NCBI GenBank assembly: GCA_964019055.1
Contig: OZ025219.1
Span: 5,661,868 to 5,725,867, forward strand
Direction: 5' to 3'
Source of the DNA: Anthopleura xanthogrammica
Lineage: Eukaryota; Cnidaria; Anthozoa; Actiniaria; Actiniidae
Length of the DNA: 64,000 nt
The stretch's first letter is position 1. Every line of letters begins with the position of its first letter. The translations under genes and the position numbers were made by a program. This document shows positions 31,501 through 43,700 of the stretch, in pieces. The notes under the pieces are model-generated. The model did no database searches, was not told where the DNA came from, and saw only the letters and a list, made by a program, of their open reading frames with translations.

Positions 31501-34500
31501 CGCTCAACAACTTTAATCAAGGCTATATCCGATTATCAGCCATTTTGTTCATAAGGGATCAGTCTTAACATGTTTTTAAGTAACTAAGCGAGATTTCTTT
31601 TACTTTGTGATCGTCTCTAATGATAGTCTATTTTCCATAGAGGACCCATCACTGAATCTTACAAGAGATGTCATCTTTTCAAAAACAAAAAAATACCTTA
31701 TTTGCCGTCAACTCCTTTTTCCATTTCATGTTAGCAATTCTGAATGAATGAACGAATCACACAGTTAGGAAACTAAAACATCTGATACAAATTATGAAGT
31801 ATTTTACTAGTATTTTTCAGTATAACTTACCTATTGTAAAATCCATGAGCAGGCCCGTCATCGTATTCCTAGGTTAAGAGTTTTAAAGAATAAAAGAATG
31901 TCACAAACATATTTATAAACAACAGCAGCAGCAGCAGCAACAACAACAACAACAACAATAGCCAATGTGCATGTGCTCGGAATTCTAGCACAAAACACTC
32001 TGGGAAAGTGAGTCCTTACGCTTCTTTAGCTCCTCTAAAAATTCATCCGCCAATTTTTCCTTCGACATTTTTTCTATGGAATTGTAAGTATTTCAACAGA
32101 CATAACAGAGTGATTTTTTTCTGATATATCCTTTGATTTCTCTCTTTCGTTTTTGCAGGCGGGCTCACTTTCCCAGAGTGCTTTTTGAGCTTTGATGCAC
32201 ATTGCCTATTCCAAACCTTCCTTAGTACTCGGTTTTTATTTTAAATGAGTTCCCTCAGACTAAATTTAGATGTAGAAATGATGAGTGTGATGTTTGAGTT
32301 CTCCTACCGATGACAGATCACTCTCGTATTCCAGGTCTTTTTCGTTCTCTTCGGAAGAATCCGTTGAAGAATCGGAATAGTTTTTTTCCTTCGGTGCTTT
32401 TTCAGGTTCTGCGGGTCGTCTGGCTTTGCCTAAAGATACACATGAAAATGGACAAAAATTGAAAAAACTATCTATTTGTTTATTTATTTACAATGATATT
32501 TTAACAGGATGCTCCTTTACTTTTAGTGATTTTCAAGAAGGTCCTGTAAATTATCGAAACAAAATAAGAAAAATTACAATTATGCAAAAAATGTAAAAAT
32601 TCAAATAGCATACTTTAAAGAGTTCATTCAGAAAAAAATAGACTTAAATTAAGAAATCTTTGATGATTGTTTAACAACGTCACTTAGATTGTTCCATTCT
32701 TTAAGGGCTTGATATGATAGCCTTTGTTTCCCCCAATTTGTTTTAACAATTGGTAGGCGAAATTCATTTCCATGCCTTGTGTTGTGTCCATGCTCATTCA
32801 TTGGTGAACTTGAGATTGGAGGATAGCAAATTGTTCTTACATTTGAAAATGTGCAAACGTCGGTGACAATGAAAAAAAAACCTAAAAAACAACAACAAAA
32901 TAAACAAGATACTACTTACGGTTGAATCTTTCTCTTCTTTTTCTTCTAAAGTAATAAAGAATTTTAAAAAACCCAAAGAATTATGTTGTTAGTGCAAGAA
33001 CCTTTTGGAAAGCGTGAACGGCGACAGTTCATTAGAAAATTTAGTAGGATAAAGATTTAAAAAAAACAACAATCAGGATGGCTTTCCTTTGCAGCTAATT
33101 AGTTTACAATTTACAAGATAAGTGAAAAAATAATCGAATGATCCAATAATTAGATACTAAAAGAGAATGGGTCTTACTCCTTGTTTTTTCGCTTCATGTT
33201 TTTTCGCTACGTCTGTCTGCTTCCTTGCTATCGAAGAAATGATGAAAACGGTTGGTCCGAATGCAGGATGCAGGATGCATTGTTTACGTTATGTTGTGTT
33301 GCGCGCGCCACGAATCAAATCGCGCGCGCGCTCTTTCTTTCATTCTTTTCTTAGAATAATTTTCTAGACCCTTTTAGACGGACCATGATCATCCATGGAC
33401 GGACCAATGCGACTGTTACGCGTGGATTTACAATATATACATTTACATGAATATCACAGAGAGGAATGATCTCGTTGAGCATTTATAGACCCCTTGCAGC
33501 ACGTGGAAATTAAATGCAGCTCAATTTGGAGGAAAACATTTCTTTTTTATCGTTGGTTTCAGTGGTGTGCAAAGTCAAGACTGAAGACCACAAATGCTGT
33601 GTATTTCCATTCACCTACAAAGGAAAGCAGTACGATCAGTGCATCACATGCACGTTCAACGGTCTCTGGTGTGGTACAACAAGTAACTATGACAACGATG
33701 GGGAATGGGGCAAATGCGTCATCGTACCTCAGCCTCCAGCCCATTGTGGCAAGAAACCAGGGACAAGAATTGTAGGGGGCTCTGTGGCACAACCAGGAGA
33801 GTGGCCTTGGCAGGCTATGTTGATGATATTCTATGGGACTCAATTCTGTGGGGGTTCGCTCATCGATCCTTTCTGGGTCCTAACAGCTGCTCACTGTATT
33901 GAAGATGCCACCACCTATGGACTCAAAGTCAGGTTTGTTGAATTCAACTAAAATGGATAACATTAAAGAGTTTTGTAAAATAGGTAATAGGAACTCAGCT
34001 GGATTTCTTGATTTTAACTGACTAGCCGTCATTTCTCGTACTCGTACGGAATGTTCATGAGCTGAGATGATATCGCGAGTTTTTATTAGAATTCTTTCTG
34101 GCTGTCAGCACGTGCCCCAATTTGAAGCAGATAATGAGATCGAAAGACACTTATCAGCTGAATAAAAATCAACAACTGGCTAAAATACACACTCACTTTA
34201 TCGCAAGTATGTGACCAAAACATCCAGCAAATATCAACATGTAAACTTAGCGTTTGCACAACACATAGTAAAGTATTTTGACATCATATCTCCTCGAAAA
34301 ATCTCACCAGACTGGGCGCGCACTACAGGAAGGGTTACGTTGGAACAGAACAAGATTTCAATGTCCAGGAGATCATTATGCACCCAGATTACAACAAACC
34401 AAAGACGAACAGTCACGATATTGCCTTGTTGCACCTCAGCAGACCTGCCATGCTTACAAAGGCAGTCGGGACAGTTTGTCTTGGTGAGCCTGCTATCAGC

Positions 34501-35448
34501 TTGGACAGCGGTAAACGCTGTTGGATTTCGGGTAGGTGTCCTTGTTTTACCCTTGTTACGTTAGCTTCCTGCTACTCCATGTCCGAAAATTCGGACTAAA
34601 CAATTCAATAATATTCTATAAATACCAAACCCATGAAATGGAATCTGGAATTCGAGAAATTGGGAATCCGGAATCCATCACCTAGAATCTGAAAACTCAA
34701 CTGTCCAGATTCCCGACTCCATTAGCGTTCCAGATCCACCAAATAATATATCGATATTGTGACATTGTTTCCACTTTGTTATTTTCCAGGTTGGGGTCAT
34801 TTGTCAGAGGGTGGTTCATCTCCTAATAGTTTACACCATGCATCAGTTCCCATCGTGTCTCGTTTGTCCTGTACCTGGGCCTATCCTTTTCAACTACACA
34901 GTTCAATGCTCTGTGCTGGAACCTCCTCAGGAGGGGTGGACACGTGTCAGGGAGACTCTGGTGGTCCTCTTGTCTGTGAGTTCAATGGAAGGCAAGTATG
35001 ACAATTATCTCTTGACGTCATTTCCTGTTTCGTTGCGAATAACTATGGCTACAGTGCTTTTTTAACTATGGCTACAGCTCCAATATGGCAAATTATACTT
35101 CTCTTGACATCATTCCCTATATCCTAGCGAGTATTTATGGTTATTGCCTCTGGTTACACCTCCAAAATAGCAGTGTATGATGATTGTCTTGACGTCATTT
35201 CTTGTATCCCAGCTAGTATCTATGGTTACAGTACCTCTGTAACTATGGTTACACCTCCAACATAGTAGTGTATGATGATTATCTTGACGTCATTTCCTGT
35301 CTGATTACAGTGTCTGTGTTGTTTCAGGTGGTACCTAGAGGGTGTGACCAGCTGGGGTAAAGGGTGCGCTGCTGTAGGCAAGTACGGTGTTTACGCAAGC
35401 ACCCGGTATCACAAGACATGGATCCAGAACACGATGTCTTCTAGGTGA
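25559..35448 (+). CDS. secreted trypsin-like serine protease with two fibronectin type II domains
   Basis: Seven exons join in frame: 25559-25604, 25795-25815 (or from 25789), 26156-26317, 33563-33932, 34311-34531, 34790-34991, 35328-35448 (1143 nt, 380 residues with the shorter exon 2). Exon 1 is a hydrophobic leader. Two FN2 domains follow at residues about 27-74 and 81-130, each with CCVFPF, Y-K-G, W-C-x-T-T and Y-D-x-D-x-x-W-G-x-C. The zymogen cleavage site is TR/IVGG (R145-I146). The catalytic triad is complete: H187 in TAAHC, D236 in HDIALL, S330 in GDSGGP, with D324 in the S1 position, so it should cut after Lys or Arg. FN2 domains bind collagen or glycans in other proteases. The sixth intron uses a GC donor (AG/GCAAGT). 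A poly-A signal AATAAA is near 35607. Intron 3 is 7.2 kb and contains another gene. Joining exon 3 to exon 4 is the least certain step. Confidence 0.85.
26299..26664 (+). repeat. 52-bp minisatellite that copies an exon end and splice donor
   Basis: Seven head-to-tail units begin CAATGGGGTGATTG and contain AACTGTGAGTACCATGATG. The first unit is the real 3' end of the FN2 exon plus its donor (exon ends at 26317); units 2-5 keep the same donor sequence, and units 6-7 change AACTGTGAGT to GATCGTGAGT. Confidence 0.9.
27201..27408. mobile_element. MITE-like inverted-repeat element
   Basis: TTGTATGACTGTGAAAAGCT at the left end pairs with AGCTTTTCACAGTCGTACGAA at the right with two mismatches. It lies in intron 3 of the protease gene. 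Confidence 0.65.
27485..27661. mobile_element. MITE-like element, CAGGAGCGTAGCCAGG / CTACGCCCCTG ends
   Basis: The termini are CAGGAGCGTAGCCAGG and GGGCTACGCCCCTG, with poly-G and poly-C tracts inside. The ends start CA and finish TG as in family B, but the inner terminal sequence differs (GTAGCC rather than GGATCC). No clean duplication was seen. Confidence 0.6.
27993..33197 (-). CDS. unrecognised coiled-coil / acidic protein gene nested in a protease intron
   Basis: Small minus-strand exons chain in frame: 33197-33178, 32945-32920, 32429-32308, 31868-31831, 31739-31697, 31213-31155, 31048-31024, 30650-30610, 30531-30489, 29871-29812, 29529-29491, 29103-29014, 28560-28480, 28403-28332, 28198-28154, and a possible last exon 27998-27993 (Lys-stop). 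The first 15 give 804 nt, 268 codons. Every junction has AG/GT signals and matching phase. The protein starts with a basic run (KRKNKERKRRER), then an acidic Ser-rich segment ([16 protein letters not shown]), a helical stretch at about residues 70-120 likely to form a coiled coil ([19 protein letters not shown]), and two related exons beginning SSSE. I recognise no domain; the basic N-terminus suggests a nuclear protein. The terminal exon and total length are uncertain. All exons lie within intron 3 of the plus-strand protease. Confidence 0.65.
29151..29345. repeat. degenerate tandem repeat, about 75-bp unit
   Basis: Three diverged units share TTGATGATAATTATATG and GTGATAACAATG. They lie in an intron of the nested minus-strand gene, and the Thr-rich minus frames across them are artefacts. 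Confidence 0.55.
29597..29762. mobile_element. hAT-like MITE (family B), degenerate copy
   Basis: Ends CAGGGGCTGATCCA and AATCCTCCGCTG are flanked by the exact duplication CTTAG (29592-29596 and 29763-29767). The left terminus matches other family B copies with one or two changes. Confidence 0.65.
30797..31005. mobile_element. MITE-like inverted-repeat element
   Basis: AGCCGCCAATATA at the left mirrors TATATGGCGGCT at the right, and CACGTATTG mirrors CAATACGTA inside. It lies in an intron of the nested gene. Confidence 0.5.
31957..32210. mobile_element. inverted-repeat element, about 250 bp
   Basis: CAATAGCCAATGTGCAT and CACTCTGGGAAAGTGAG on the left match the reverse complements CTCACTTTCCCAGAGTG and ATGCACATTGCCTATT on the right. 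A 28-codon minus frame inside is rich in Lys and Glu but lacks splice support. It sits in an intron of the nested gene beside a CAG/CAA trinucleotide run. Confidence 0.6.
33484..33537 (+). mobile_element. MITE family A, half copy next to a splice acceptor
   Basis: The left half TATAGACCCCTTGCAGCACG through GCAGCTCAATTTGGAGG is present, but the mirror half is missing. It ends about 25 bp before the acceptor of the second FN2 exon at 33563. Confidence 0.75.
35000..35305 (+). repeat. degenerate tandem repeat in last protease intron
   Basis: About three units of 90 bp share CTTGACGTCATTTCCTGT and AACTATGGTTACA. They fill most of the GC-AG intron. Confidence 0.6.
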
Positions 35449-36497
35449 TACTAGAGGATTGATACCGCCTATTATCTATATAACTAGTAACCACCACGTA
35501 TCGTTATAAAGACATGCATGCAAGTAATAATGGTACCATATAGACATAAAGTTACCAGAAAATCATAGCGTATTTATTTAGTATTATTGTAGCCAATCTA
35601 TTGATCAATAAAGATGAGTATTATTTGGCATGGCCAATGCAGAAATGAATTTCTATTGATGTCTCTTAGTAAATACTGGGCCCTCCGGCGTTTGCATAAT
35701 TTAATTTACCTCATGCGCATTAACCTTGTATCTGGATCTGTCTGCTGTTTTGTGGAATTATAAAGTGTTATTCAGATTATTCTATCATTGGGTTTAATCA
35801 GTTGTACGCACTTATCATGCATTCCCTCTGGCTCGGTCTCTGTAGTATCATCCGCCATGTCCACCACAAGACAGGAGCAGGATGAGACAAGAAATGATGT
35901 CATGCATTTCATCCCAATTTTATGACATATGTAGTTTGAATAGCTGGTGATTGCAAAATTAAAGGTGATAGTGGAAGAGCACACTCAATTCCAATTCTAT
36001 CTGTGAGTTAGCACCCCCTAACATTGATCAGCTTTATGATCTATGAGTTAGCCGTGCACTGACTTTGATCAGCCCAGACCTGGGTTAATTGTCTGTTTCG
36101 ATGAGTACATCCAAATCTAGCATCTGTTAGGTGTATATGTTTATCGAAATCATCTCTTTTTTCAAGGGCCCCTGTATATAAATCCAACATTTTCTTTCTG
36201 TAATTTGTCCTCAAAGCAAGGAAGTACTTTCGACTATTATGCATTGCGCTCGTTTTAAAATTATTCTCCATGGTCCCTCAAAACCCTAGCATGGGTCGGA
36301 GGAGATGCGCAACAGAGCGAGTGAACAAATGAACTGCGCATGCATATACTTTATATCAACAAAAGACCAAAATAACTTGGTCATGGATCAGAAATTATTC
36401 TTAATTATTCTTACTTTATTCTGTTCAAGTTAACTTTTCCTTTGAATTAAATACCCCATATTCACTGTACAAGCCGCCTTCTACACCATAGTCAAAG
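35449..36497. other. intergenic region with a dispersed repeat
   Basis: Two short minus frames (from 36271 and within 35772-35984) have plausible starts but no splice or domain support. The segment about 35960-36090 contains GAGTTAGCCGTGCACTGACTT, which recurs near 38545-38580 (plus) and 60800-60860 (minus), so much of this stretch is a dispersed repeat. Confidence 0.45.
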
Positions 36498-37229
36498 ATG
36501 AAGTTCATTTGTCCTGGACTGTTGAAAACAGGCACGAAAACTCTGAGCCAAGCGCTAAGAATCCTAGGATACAAAGTATACGATTTTGATGAACAACTAT
36601 TACACTTCGAAGAGGAGTTTAAAGGCTTGTACTTTAGCGATAAAGTTCCTGATTTCTACCGCATGTTCAAGGATGTTGATGCAGTCGTGGATCTTCCTTG
36701 TTGTTTCTTCTTTGAAGAACTGATGGAGGCTTTTCCCGAGGCTCAAGTGATACTTACTGTTCGTACCGATGAAGACGCTTGGGTCAAGAGTTGCAAGAAT
36801 CAAATCCAAGTCTTTGACGACGCTTACAAGAACCCTATGATTCGAATTTTTTCATCGCTTCATAACACCTTCTTCAAGATTGGAAAGGCAGGGCTGAATG
36901 CAATTATTGGCACCACTGACCCAAATGCCATGTACATCGCTCGGAAGCGCTATCGCTGGCACAATGAGCGAGTCAAGTCTTTGGTTCCTGCAGACAAGTT
37001 GCTTGTTTACAGTGTTGAACAAGGATGGGAGCCATTGTGTGAGTTCACTGGCAAGAAGACCCCAGACGAACTATTTCCACACCTCAATAAAAACTGTGAA
37101 GGATTACAGAAAATCGAAACGGAGACTGAGTTTGGCAGAAAGTTGAGAAGGGAATTTAATCTCTTAATGGTTTATCTCGCAATTTTTGTAGGTTTCGTTG
37201 CAATTTTCCTTTATGTAATTTTTTTATGA
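36498..37229 (+). CDS. sulfotransferase-like P-loop protein with C-terminal TM
   Basis: An intronless 243-residue frame. The N-terminus has the PAPS-binding loop of sulfotransferase-fold proteins, GLLKTGTKTLSQAL (residues 7-20), followed by the strand VYDFDEQL. A second motif, VILTVRTDEDAWVKS, fits the 3'-phosphate-binding region (Arg then Ser). The Trp-rich segment YRWHNERVKSLVPADKLLVY is typical of the small sulfotransferase family common in cnidarians and fungi (Pfam Sulfotransfer_4 type). A hydrophobic helix at about residues 221-243 ends the protein, so it is probably tail-anchored in a membrane with the catalytic part cytosolic or luminal. The substrate is unknown. The length fits the family. 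Poly-A signals AATAAA occur near 37368 and 37388. Lack of introns may reflect retroposition, which is common in this family. Confidence 0.85.
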   Translation: MKFICPGLLKTGTKTLSQALRILGYKVYDFDEQLLHFEEEFKGLYFSDKVPDFYRMFKDVDAVVDLPCCFFFEELMEAFPEAQVILTVRTDEDAWVKSCKNQIQVFDDAYKNPMIRIFSSLHNTFFKIGKAGLNAIIGTTDPNAMYIARKRYRWHNERVKSLVPADKLLVYSVEQGWEPLCEFTGKKTPDELFPHLNKNCEGLQKIETETEFGRKLRREFNLLMVYLAIFVGFVAIFLYVIFL

Positions 37230-37705
37230 TCTTGTGGTTTTTTAGTCCTTCCAAATTCCCAATTAAAAAGTTACTTTTACAAATTTTTAGTCAATTTTTT
37301 AATTAGAAAATGAATAATATTTTTTTTTAGTTATGTTAAAGTAATGGTGGAATGACTTAGTGAGGTAAAATAAATAACAGAAAGTCAATAAAGGGTCCAT
37401 GAATCATTATTTTTATTATTATTTTTAGTTCTTTATTTTAAATGCAGTAAAGCGTCTCATCAAACTTAGCATCGAATGAGACTTAGAAAGATGATGAGCT
37501 AGAGGGAAGAAAAATGAATGGAATTAAAAGGGACATTGAAATGGGAAGGAAGGAAACAGCAAAATTGAAAACTCAAAGTGATTTGTCTCTTGAAAGCTTG
37601 GGCTTCCTGTGTTTTAAATGAAACCGCTGTCATCCCGTAGTGCATGCTCAGAGAGTAAAACAAACTTTCGCGGGAAGAATTTCTTTGAAATTTGTTGTAA
37701 AAAAT

Positions 37706-40700
37706 ATGAATCCCGAACAAAAAAGACCAGGATACTTGTGTAAGTACCTTAAATATATATATACAATATATGGTGATTATTTTTTCATTCAAATTTTGAA
37801 AAATCGCTAAGAATTTGTTAAATTTTGAAAGAATTTAAGCTTGGTGATCAGCTTGTCTCGCTCGCATTTTTTGCTGTCATATCAGTACTTCCTTTATTCT
37901 CTAATTATTTTGAGGACATTAATTTATTCCTTATCCCCTTCGTACCAAGACTGTTTAATATGCTTTGAAGTTTATTTTTAAATTAATATCACCTAACTAA
38001 ACTATTCACTTCAATATAGATCAGCTTCTTCAACTATGTTCCCTATTAATTTGTTACTCCAAAAATCTCACACAGGGCCTCTAAGCTTGACCCTACTAAC
38101 TGCTGTTAATGAGAGGTGCTTTGAAAAATCAAATTCCATATGTTTGAGTAAATATTTTTCACTATCTTGATAGTTGCTAAAGACTTCAAGATTACAAATG
38201 TCTTGGGAAATCTGCAGGTAAATCTGTTCTCACAAACCAACATCCCACAGAAATCCTATAACTATTTATAACTTTCTCCTGTTTGTATTTTTCTTAGGGA
38301 TACAAGATTGCCACTGGGCAGATAGGAAAGGATGAGGTTGAAGATATATCTAGACGGCATGGTATGGTGTAACTCTCAGATAGACCCCTTGCATGTGATG
38401 TCAAAGCAGCTCAATTTTGAGGACAAAACAAAAGAATTTAAATATCAAATCCATTGTTTTGTCCTTTGAGTTGAGCTGCATATTCCCATATGCTGCAAAG
38501 TTCTATTGGGAATCAAGGGTGATGTAGTGGAAGTGCATGTAAAATTGAATTTGATCTGTGACTTAGCCATGCCCTGACTACCGTATTTACTCGCTTAAGC
38601 GCCGCCCCCGAATAAGCACTGCCCCGAATAAATGCTGCCACTGAAACACTCAAAATTTAAAGAGTGCCTTGGTGGTTTATCGAGTAAATATAGTAATTGA
38701 ATACTCAGAGAAAAATGTTATTTCTGGTGTCAGCAATGTTTTGATTTCATTTTGTACATTTTGACCATGATTTTTTTCTTGTTTAACCATATTTTTCCTC
38801 TGGGTTCTCCCTACAGGTGGAGATGAAGGTGCTGTCTTTGGTTCTCTCATAACAAAAGCAGGCGATATCCCAAAACAAGGTACTGTATATGTAAACAATG
38901 TTATATATTATCCAACAAATGCATCAAATGAACCACATTTTATACTGACTGACATTAATTTTATTTATTTTTATTTGTAGCTGGTTGTAAGCGAGAGAGT
39001 CATGATAATCAAGAAAAAAAGAGAAGGAATCGAAGAAGAAAAAGACGAAAAAAGAGGGATAAAGAAGAAGATATAGAACCAGTGCAAAACAAAAACACTG
39101 ATGTGACTGCTGTGGGAGATAATGGAGAACCTTTAACAATCCCTTCATCAATATTAGGTGACGACAGAATCTGATGTTATTTTTTTTAAGGGATGGGGGA
39201 GGGGAGAGGAGGAGAGGTTAGGGGAGGGGACCCATGGGCTTATGGGCTTAAATTTGGAAGGGCTTATCATAAGGAGGGTTTTATGTTTCAAATTTATGGG
39301 CGGTTCTTTCGGTAGGACTTAAATGCAGGGGGGTTACGGCATTATCATTTGTATTGTTACAGCTTACTGCACAATGTTATAACTATATTATCTTGAAGAG
39401 AGTGAATTTCAGTTAGAATTGCTTCAGTTGGTAATTTGCATTTTTTTATGTCATAGAATTTTTTATTATTTTATGTAGAATATGGCTTAAGTGACTCAGA
39501 TTCTGACCATAATAATGATAATCAAAACAATAAATCAAGTTCTGCTGCGAGTTCAAGCTCTGAAGAAGAAGGTGCAAGTAATTTCTTTGGCTTCGCTGAT
39601 GAAGAGGTATGTAGGTTGCTGGTATGTTCATTCAATAGGTATACCTGTATATTGTAGTTGGATTTTAGAACTAAATTGTAAACTGTGTTTTCAGGAGCCT
39701 TTTGTTACAAAGACAGAAGCTCAGCCATCAGCAGTAGAGGAAACTACCATATCTGACTCTAGACAACAGTAAGTCAAATCTAGTTTGCATAAAATCATGG
39801 ATTTCATTTGAAGCCGGCAACCAGGGAACAGCAGCATCTACTTTCCATATTTGAGCAACCTAGAGCCCCCTAGAGCTGCAACAACAACAACAACAACAAG
39901 AAGGCTGGAAGGCTGCATACTTTTGCCATTTTAATTGCATGGCTCCTTCATTGAAACAGCCGCCTAAATTAAGTACCGTGTAAACCATTTGTCTACTTGA
40001 GATTTTCATGAAATCCCTGTAAAATCCTACAATATTCTATTGTATTTGGTGAACTCATGGAACAGTGATGGTGTATAATGTGTTAGTGATGTCACTGGAA
40101 GGAATACAGTATGATGGGATTCAATGTGTTTGTGATGTTGGTAGTGTAATTGCCCTGTAATGTCATCATGATGCCATGTGTACTTTATGTGTGCAGGGGC
40201 GGATATAGGGGGTGGATTGGGTGGATATCCATTCACCTCTTTAGAGGTGTTAACAATCAAAAATATGAATATTTTAAAGAAAGTTCTGAACTCTGAAGGA
40301 GAATAGATAGATGTACACGTATCTTGATGGAATTTTTACCCTCTCCCCCCACCCTTCATTAAAATCCTGGATCTGCCCCTGGTGTGTCATGTAGCAGTAG
40401 TATGATGGTGATATTATATAATGTGTGATGTTGCAGTCTTTTTTCTCTTTCTATTTGATTTTATATAATTTACATGTATGTATATGATACTCTTTGTCTT
40501 TTTGCTAGTGGTTTTGATAGCTATCAGCCTTATCCTGAGGTGCGAACAGACCTTGATGACTGGGATCACACTAAAAACAAATACAAGGAAAAAACCAGTA
40601 CACTATCCACATACAAATGGTAAGACTGAATATTCTCAAGTCCACAGGTCAAACAACTCCATTCTTATTGTTGACATGCTCAGGAGAGTAGAAAATTCCC

Positions 40701-43700
40701 TCTTTGGTAATATATTAATAACAGCTACAGAAATATGTCCAGCTATAGTAAATACTGTATGTCCGACAAGGTAGCATAGAATAAGTTACCATGAGTGGTA
40801 ATTTGGACCGATCGCACTTACCATAAGTACTAGTGACCGTAACATACTTATGGTAAGCTGTTTTGAATCCATCAAATTTCGTTTGCACTGACCGTGAGTG
40901 CAAAGATATATATTAATTATCTAGGTTATTGTAAGTGCAATTCAGACCCAATTCCACTTTCCATCAGTGTTTTCGTACTCTAAGTTCGCTTGGCTCAGTG
41001 GAACTACTTATTGATTGGCTAGGCAAATCGTCAAATTGAAATCCAGCACACTATCCACATATGAATGGTATGGCTATCTATAATTCTCCTGTGCACAGTC
41101 TTGAAACAGCCATTCTTATCACTGACATTCTCCAGAAAGTAGAAAGTTCACCATAATATTTAAAAATATATAATTAATTTCAGTTGGAAGTGCAAGAGAA
41201 TTGGACATCTTCCAGAAGATTGTACTGTTCGTATTGCATCTTCATCAGGTACGTGTTAACAAAAACTAGACTCAAAATGATTAAGCGATCAAGTTTATAA
41301 GTTTTCAAGTGCAGATACTTGATATTTTGGCTGTAATTCTCAGAAAAAATGTTGGGAAAAGAGTGCAAAGGGCTGATGTATGAGGATTTCAGAGGGGTCT
41401 GTTACCTAGAAAATCAGTATTTAAGGAATAAAAAACAGTTTTCCGTGTATTATACTCTGATAAAGACACGCGGGATGTGGAGAGAACACGAGAGAAACGT
41501 AGGAAACCATGACGCGTAGCGGAGTGGTTTCCAGCTACTCAAGTGTTCTCTCCACATCCCAAGTGTCTTTATCAGAGAATAATACATGGAAAACTGTTTT
41601 TATTGCTTTTATAAAATAACTAACTTTTCGAGAGAGAAAAAAAATGACGTGAGCATGTATTATGCTCTCATAAAACATGGCTTTTTGACCAATCAGAGCG
41701 CGCGTAATATCAAAGTTATTTTATAAATACTGTATATACCATGCTCATTAGATTTTACTTTGCTTCTTATTCTCATATTTAAAACTTCCAAAACACCTGA
41801 CCCTCCCCCCCCTCCTTCCTTGCATGCACTGTGATACACAGTGTGGGATGTCATTCTATGTACAGTCTGTGGTGTAGTGAATAAATATTCACCATACCTT
41901 ATCTTTAGGTTTTGGTTCATCAAGTACCTCCAGAAAACATGTCAGTATCTATCAGGTATGAAGTTACTTGAAAATACTTCCAGCTTTCCCTTGCAAAAAA
42001 AATCTTTACTTTAAAGTTTATATCACAGTATGTCTTGTCTATGCTGCATAACAGTGCTCGATACACAGAAGTGTAGAGCATAAATATAGTATAGTCTAGA
42101 TTAAAGAAGAGACATGTTCTCTGTTACTCCGAGTTCATGCTTGCGCAAGCATGAAACTCGGAGTAACAGAACATGTCTCTTCTTTAATCTAGACTACACT
42201 ATACTTTAAAGTTTATAGTTATGATTTTTTTAGATATTTGTAAGGAATTCTCTAGTATTGGATCTTGTTTGAAGATTCTTGATGATAAATTTGAAGTAAA
42301 TTTTGCACTTCAGAAAAGTCTTAGTTCTTGATGTGAGCCGAAATGGTGATCTCCTTGTCAGACACTAAATAATGATCAAGATCTATTACTCAAGCACTCC
42401 AACTAAGAAACCAACAGTTTTGAATATGTATTTTCAAATAGGGGGAAGATGATTCCTCTACAGATGCAACACTTCTTAAAGATTTCTTTAAAAGGTACAG
42501 TACACTATTCCTGTTATGAAGCCTTGAAGGTGAAAGGTGAGTATAGGTTATGGGGGGAAGATGGCATACAAGGTGTTAATGGCTTATAGAATTCAGTTAT
42601 GGTATATATTTACAGGTGTCAAACTCTTCGAAATTCAAAAGATTCAAAATGTTCAACATGTGATGGGAGGTCCAACCTTGTTTGTTGTATGGATTGTGGG
42701 TAAGTACAGAAGAACCAGGTTTACAAATATTTATAGTCTGGAAAGTAAAAATCATTTTTCACCCTTTTTTAACTAGATATTTCCTTTGCTTTTCTAATAG
42801 CAAATGACAGCAAGAATAGGCATTTTCCCTTCCCCCTTCCTTTCCTTTCATTTCATTTCCTTTGTTTTTTGTTTTTGTTTTTTTGTTTGTTTTCCATTTT
42901 ATTCCATTCCATTCTATTCCTTTGGTTCATTCTTTCTGCCCTTTTGTTTCTTTTTTGAAAATGCAACACAATTATTTGAGTGTGATAAGGAAAATGGACC
43001 TGGAAACACTAGTAAGATAATGACTCTTTGTTGCAACTAATAATCTCTGATTGATATTCAGATTAGTTCTCTGTGATGGGCGTGGTCACCTTACTGATCA
43101 CTTGATAAGCTATTCCTCGCACAACAAACTGTACTCATTCAAGTTACGACGACTGGTGAGTTTCTGTGTAGATACTGTATGGCAAAGTGACTACAAAGAG
43201 ATGGATCCTCACTACATGTGACTTCCTTCTCAACAGGGATTTCCCCTCCAATCATGATTTCATAACTGTGTCTCAGAAAATAAGGGAGCCACGCTTCATA
43301 AGAAACTACCTTATGTTCTCCCACAAGCTCCTAATTAAGCAACCACCTTATAATAAATCTCATTTGCTAGCAAGCCCTATCTCATGAGGGACCATATTAT
43401 AAGTGACATGCATGTACCTCGTAAAAGTGCACCTCATCCTATGAGGGACCACTTCCTCATAAATGTAAGTGCCCCTCCAATCCTAAGGAACCACTGTTGA
43501 CCACATAAGGGAACCCCATTTCATAAGGGACCACTCCTCATAATTTACCACCATGTTCCATACATCGGTTCACTGGTCAAACACAAGGAATTCAAGCATG
43601 ACTTCAAGGGATTGTAATTCAACCTTGAACCTTGCAACTTCAACTGAATGCTTTGTGTTTGATCAGTGAACCGATGTAGGGAAGTGGCGAATCCCCGTGT

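Noticed and set aside
34992..35330. GT donor at 34996 for the last protease intron
   Set aside because: It would place the last exon out of frame; the GC donor restores the conserved [11 protein letters not shown] segment.
36041..36271. 76-codon minus frame starting with a good ATG context
   Set aside because: Its 3' half runs into a dispersed repeat and no second exon joins in frame.
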